From Anisus vortex (Eukaryota > Mollusca > Gastropoda > Planorbidae): 64,000 bases of DNA. The stretch is taken from contig CASBPS010000062.1 in NCBI GenBank assembly GCA_949126835.1, positions 188,501-252,500 of the forward strand, read 5' to 3'. Made by a program: the position numbers and the translations under genes. Numbering within the stretch: position 1 is the first letter of the stretch; the number at the start of each line of letters is the position of its first letter. Positions 59,695-64,000 of this stretch are shown here, in pieces. The notes under the pieces are model-generated. The model saw nothing but the letters and a program-made list of their open reading frames with translations. It was not told the origin of the DNA and did no database searches.

Positions 59695-62643
59695 GCAGAT
59701 TTGTTGTTTTGGCTTCTCCACAAACCGTACAACGACTTGACTAGCAGATTTGTGGTAATGGTGCTTCTGTTCTGGCCGTACAACGACTTGAATAGCAGAT
59801 TTGTGGTTTTGGCTTCTCTTTTCGCCGTAATACAGCAGATTTGTGGTTTTGGCTTCTCTACTGACCGTACAAAAGCAGATTTGTGGTTTTGGCTTCTCCA
59901 GAAACCGTACAACGACTTGAAAAGCAGATTTCTGGTTTTTGCTTCTCTTTTAGCCGTACAAAAGCAGATTTGTGGTTTTGGCTTTTCCACAATCCGTACA
60001 ACGACTTGAATAGCAGATTTCTTGTTTTGGCTTCTTTTCTGGCCGTAAAACAGCAGATTTGTGGTTTGGGCTTCTCTACTGGCCGTACAAAAGCAGATTT
60101 GTGGTTTTGGCGTTTCCACAGTCCGTACAACGACTTGAATAGCAGATTTTTGTTTTGGCTCCTTTTCTGGCCGTTAAACAGCAGATTTCTGCTTTTGGCT
60201 TTTTTCTGGCCGTACAACGACTTGAAAAGAAGATTTGTGGTTTCAGCTTCTCTTTTGGCCGTAACATAGCAGATTTGTGGTTTTGGCTCTCTCCACAAAC
60301 CGTACAACAACTTGAATAGCAGATTTTAAGTTTTGGCTTCTTTTCTGGCCGTACAAGGACTTAAAAAGCAGATTTGTTGTTTTGGCTTCTCCACAAACCG
60401 TACAACGACTTGACTAGCAGATTTGTGGTAATGGTGCTTCTGTTCTGGCCGTACAACGACTTGAATAGCAGATTTGTGGTTTTGGCTTCTCTTTTCGCCG
60501 TAATACAGCAGATTTGTTGTTTTGGCTTCTCTACTGACCGTACAAAAGCAGATTTGTGGTTTTGGCTTCTCCAGAAACCGTACAACGACTTGAAAAGCAG
60601 ATTTCTGGTTTTTGCTTCTCTTTTGGCCGTAAAACAGCAGATTTGTGGTTTTGGCTTTTCCACAATCTGTACAACCACTTGAATAGCAGATTTCTGCTTT
60701 TGGCTTTTTTCTGGCCGTACAACGACTTGAAAAGAAGATTTGTGGTTTCAGCTTCTCTTTTGGCCGTAACACAGCAGATTTGTGGTTTTGGCTCTCTCCA
60801 CAAACCGTACAACAACTTGAATAGCAGATTTCAAGTTTTGGCTTCTTTTCTGGCCGTACAAGGACTTAAAAAGCAGATTTGTTGTTTTGGCTTCTCCACA
60901 AACCGTACAACGACTTGACTAGCAGATTTGTGGTAATGGTGCTTCTGTTCTGGCCGTACAACGACTTGAATAGCAGATTTGTGGTTTTGGCTTCTCTTTT
61001 CGCCGTAATACAGCAGATTTGTGGTTTTGGCTTCTCTACTGACCGTACAAAAGCAGATTTGTGGTTTTGGCTTCTCCAGAAACCGTACAACGACTTGAAA
61101 AGCAGATTTCTGGTTTTTGCTTCTCTTTTAGCCGTAAAACAGCAGATTTGTGGTTTTGGCTTTTCCACAATCCGTACAACGACTTGAATAGCAGATTTCT
61201 TGTTTTGGCTTCTTTTCTGGCCGTACAACGACTTGAAAAGAAGATTTGTGGTTTTAGCTTCTCTTTTGGCCGTAACACAGCAGATTTATGGATTTAGCTC
61301 TCTCCACAAACCGTACAACGACTTGAATAGCAGATATCTAGTTTTGGCTTCTTTTCTGGCCGTACAAGGACTTAAAAAGCAGATTTGTTGTTTTGGCTTC
61401 TCCACAAACCGTACAACGACTTGACTAGCAGATTTGTGGTAATGGTGCTTCTGTTCTGGCCGTACAACGACTTGAATAGCAGATTTGTGGTTTTGGCTTC
61501 TCTTTTCGCCGTAATACAGCAGATTTGTGGTTTTGGCTTCTCTACTGGCCGTACCAAAAGCAGATTTGTGGTTTTGGCTTCTCTTTTCGCCGTAATACAG
61601 CAGATTTGTGGTTTTGGCTTCTCTACTGGCCGTACAAAAGCAGATTTCTGGTTTTTGCTTCTCTTTTGGCCGTAAAACAGCAGATTTGTGGTTTTGGCTC
61701 CTTTTCTGGCCGTACAAAAGCAGATTTGTGGTTTTGGCTTTTGGTACAACGACTTGAATAGCAGATTTCTTGTTTTGGTTTCTTTTCTGGCCGTTAAACA
61801 GTAGATTTATTGTTTTGGCTCTCTCCACAAACCGTACAACGACTTGAATAGCATATTTCTATTTTTGGCTTCTTTTCTGGCCGTACAAGGACTTAAAAAG
61901 CAGATTTGTTGTTTTGGCTTCTCCACAAACCGTACAACGACTTGACTAGCAGATTTGTGGTAATGGTGCTTCTGTTCTGGCCGTACAACGACTTGAAAAG
62001 AAGATTTGTGGTTTTAGCTTCTCTTTTGGCCGTAACACAGCAGATTTATGGTTTTGGCTCTCTCCACAAACCGTACAACGATTTGAATAGCAGATTTCTA
62101 GTTTTGGCTTCTTTTCTGGCCGTACAACGACTTAAAAAGCAGATTTGTGGTTTTGGCTTCTCCACAAACCGTACAACGACTTGACTAGCAGATTTGTGGT
62201 AATGGCGCTTCTGTTCTGGCCGTAGAACGACTTGAATAGCAGATTTGTGGTTTTGGCTTCTCTTTTCGCCGTAATACACCAGATTTGTGGTTTTGGCTTC
62301 TCTACTGGCCGTACAAAAGCAGATTTGTGGTTTTGGCTTCTCCAGAAACCGTACAACGACTTGAAAAGCAGATTTCTGGTTTTGGCTCATTTTCTGGCCG
62401 TTCAAAAGCAGATTTGTGGTTTTGGCTTTTCCACAATCCGTACAACCACTTGAATAGCAGATTTCTGCTTTTGGCTTTTTTCTGGCCGTACAACGACTTG
62501 AAAAGAAGATTTGTGGTTTCAGCTTCTCTTTTGGCCGTAACACAGCAGATTTGTGGTTTTGGCTCTCTCCACAAACCGTACAACAACTTGAATAGCAGAT
62601 TTCAAGTTTTGGCTTCTTTTCTGGCCGTACAAGGACTTAAAAA
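59695..62643 (+). repeat. Super-repeat copy 2, 2949 bp (673+505+506+521+744)
   Basis: Sub-units: 59695-60367, 60368-60872, 60873-61378, 61379-61899, 61900-62643. The first four repeat copy 1 at an offset of 2702 bp. The last, 744 bp and 16 monomers (AB / MNO2 / A2B2CDEFG / LMNO), replaces the 497-bp sub-unit and carries a 46-53 kb type segment at about 61,990-62,430. Confidence 0.94.
61994..62436 (+). repeat. Patch of foreign HOR lineage inside the right-hand super-repeat
   Basis: MNO2A2B2CDEFG with GGCGCTTCTG, CCGTAGAACG, AATACACCAG, CTCATTTTCTGG and CCGTTCAAAAG. These marks belong to 46,2-46,7 kb and its relatives, and the patch is close to 46,197-46,639 at an offset of 15,797 bp. Flanks on both sides are of the local lineage (L with T6, N with ACAACAACTTG). 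Confidence 0.88.
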
Positions 62644-64000
62644 GCAGATTTGTTGTTTTGGCTTCTCCACAAACCGTACAACGACTTGACTAGCAGATTT
62701 GTGGTAATGGTGCTTCTGTTCTGGCCGTACAACGACTTGAATAGCAGATTTGTGGTTTTGGCTTCTCTTTTCGCCGTAATACAGCAGATTTGTGGTTTTG
62801 GCTTCTCTACTGACCGTACAAAAGCAGATTTGTGGTTTTGGCTTCTCCAGAAACCGTACAACGACTTGAAAAGCAGATTTCTGGTTTTTGCTTCTCTTTT
62901 AGCCGTACAAAAGCAGATTTGTGGTTTTGGCTTTTCCACAATCCGTACAACGACTTGAATAGCAGATTTCTTGTTTTGGCTTCTTTTCTGGCCGTAAAAC
63001 AGCAGATTTGTGGTTTGGGCTTCTCTACTGGCCGTACAAAAGCAGATTTGTGGTTTTGGCGTTTCCACAGTCCGTACAACGACTTGAATAGCAGATTTTT
63101 GTTTTGGCTCCTTTTCTGGCCGTTAAACAGCAGATTTCTGCTTTTGGCTTTTTTCTGGCCGTACAACGACTTGAAAAGAAGATTTGTGGTTTCAGCTTCT
63201 CTTTTGGCCGTAACATAGCAGATTTGTGGTTTTGGCTCTCTCCACAAACCGTACAACAACTTGAATAGCAGATTTTAAGTTTTGGCTTCTTTTCTGGCCG
63301 TACAAGGACTTAAAAAGCAGATTTGTTGTTTTGGCTTCTCCACAAACCGTACAACGACTTGACTAGCAGATTTGTGGTAATGGTGCTTCTGTTCTGGCCG
63401 TACAACGACTTGAATAGCAGATTTGTGGTTTTGGCTTCTCTTTTCGCCGTAATACAGCAGATTTGTTGTTTTGGCTTCTCTACTGACCGTACAAAAGCAG
63501 ATTTGTGGTTTTGGCTTCTCCAGAAACCGTACAACGACTTGAAAAGCAGATTTCTGGTTTTTGCTTCTCTTTTGGCCGTAAAACAGCAGATTTGTGGTTT
63601 TGGCTTTTCCACAATCCGTACAACCACTTGAAAAGCAGATTTCTGCTTTTGGCTTTTTTCTGGCCGTACAACGACTTGAAAAGAAGATTTGTGGTTTCAG
63701 CTTCTCTTTTGGCCGTAACACAGCAGATTTGTGGTTTTAGCTCTCTCCACAAACCGTACAACAACTTGAATAGCAGATTTCAAGTTTTGGCTTCTTTTCT
63801 GGCCGTACAAGGACTTAAAAAGCAGATTTGTTGTTTTGGCTTCTCCGCAAACCGTACAACGACTTGACTAGCAGATTTGTGGTAATGGTGCTTCTGTTCT
63901 GGCCGTACAACGACTTGAATAGCAGATTTGTGGTTTTGGCTTCTCTTTTCGCCGTAATACAGCAGATTTGTGGTTTTAGCTTCTCTACTGACCGTACAAA
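62644..64000 (+). repeat. Super-repeat copy 3, truncated by the window edge
   Basis: Sub-units 62644-63316 (673 bp), 63317-63821 (505 bp) and the start of a third from 63822 (A, B, C and 39 bases of D). It follows copy 2 at an offset of 2949 bp. GCTTCTCCGCAAACC in the last A and GCTTCTCTACTGACC in D are visible. Confidence 0.93.

Larger units (their letters stand above)
1..64000 (+). repeat. Satellite array of 40-51 bp monomers with nested higher-order repeats
   Basis: The whole window is tandem monomers starting GCAGATTT (GAAGATTT in type M) and ending in a CCGTA core, with or without the tail CGACTTGAA. I counted about 1,407 complete monomers, all in the same direction; '+' follows the monomer orientation used here and implies no transcription. 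No inverted monomer, transposon, tRNA, rRNA or unique spacer was seen. Head-to-tail arrays of this kind with nested HORs are known from eukaryotic centromeric and pericentromeric heterochromatin; that location is an inference. Monomer family and host are not recognised. Confidence 0.97.

Noticed and set aside
1..64000. CRISPR array (short direct repeats with spacers)
   Set aside because: The intervals between conserved cores are themselves repeated variants, not unique spacers, and the array is far larger and more nested than any CRISPR locus.
1..64000. Coding repeats of one giant repetitive protein
   Set aside because: No frame stays open for more than about 900 bp on either strand, and frame-shifting length differences between copies are tolerated everywhere.
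1..64000. Telomeric, rDNA or 5S arrays
   Set aside because: No telomere-type hexamer or heptamer runs are present and no recognisable rRNA segment was seen; monomers are too short for rDNA units.

Overview
The window is one uninterrupted satellite DNA array. I see no protein-coding gene, RNA gene, transposon, CRISPR array or unique sequence. All 64,000 bases resolve into about 1,407 complete head-to-tail monomers of 37-51 bp (mean about 45.5 bp), plus a partial monomer at each edge, all in one orientation. Consensus monomers are about 42-43% G+C; the + strand is G/T-rich in the first half of a monomer and C/A-rich in the second. A homogeneous multi-kilobase array with nested higher-order repeats (HORs) points to a eukaryotic chromosome, most plausibly centromeric, pericentromeric or other constitutive heterochromatin. 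I do not recognise the monomer and cannot name the species.

Monomer key used throughout. Every monomer begins GCAGATTT or a one-base variant and carries a CCGTA core near its end. Each type is named by a diagnostic segment: A (TTGTTG, CCACAAACC, ends CTTGACTA; 49 bp; A2 is the same with TTGTGG), B (GGTAATGGTGCTTCTG; 51; B2 has GGCGCTT, B3 has GGCGTTT, both with CCGTAGAACG), C (TTTTCGCCGTAATACA; 40), D (TCTACTGGCCGTACAAAA; 40; D2 has GTTGTGG), E (CCAGAAACC or CAAGAAACC; 49), F (TTTCTGG then GGCTCC; 40), G (CTTTTCCACAATCC; 49), H (TTTCTTG, ends CCGTAAAACA; 40; H2 has the CGACTTGAA tail; 49), I (D-like with TTTGGGC; 40), J (GGCGTTTCCACAGTCC; 49), K (H-like with GGCTCC; 40), L (long T run before CTGGCC; 48-50), M (GAAGATTT, CTTTTGGCCGTAACACA; 40), N (GGCTCTCTCCACAAACC; 50), O (ACAAGGACTTAAAAA; 49; O2 has ACAACGACTTAAAAA). 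Units are cut at each A that follows O, giving 78 complete units whose monomer lengths add up exactly to the observed spacing.

The simplest unit is a 506-bp 11-mer, ABCDEFGH2MNO. Most others are this cassette with blocks gained, lost or fused: the 676-bp 15-mer replaces H2 by HIJKL, the 1012-bp 22-mer is two cassettes, the 964-bp 21-mer is 506+458, and the 1809-bp 40-mer is a fusion of several.

Layout. 1-9,040: mixed 1034, 1012, 676, 457 and 964 bp units. 9,041-28,802: a 12.09-kb period, seen as two copies of a 7.15-kb block, with the 1809-bp 40-mer in between. 28,803-43,510: 676 alternating with 1012, 964 or longer 506-derived units. 43,511-56,487: long 40-47-mers plus a 327-bp 7-mer, linked by 5.25-kb and 5.44-kb duplications. 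56,488-64,000: a regular 2.7-2.95 kb super-repeat in three copies, the last cut by the window edge. Short open frames occur on both strands throughout; they are read-through of the repeat and I annotate none as genes.
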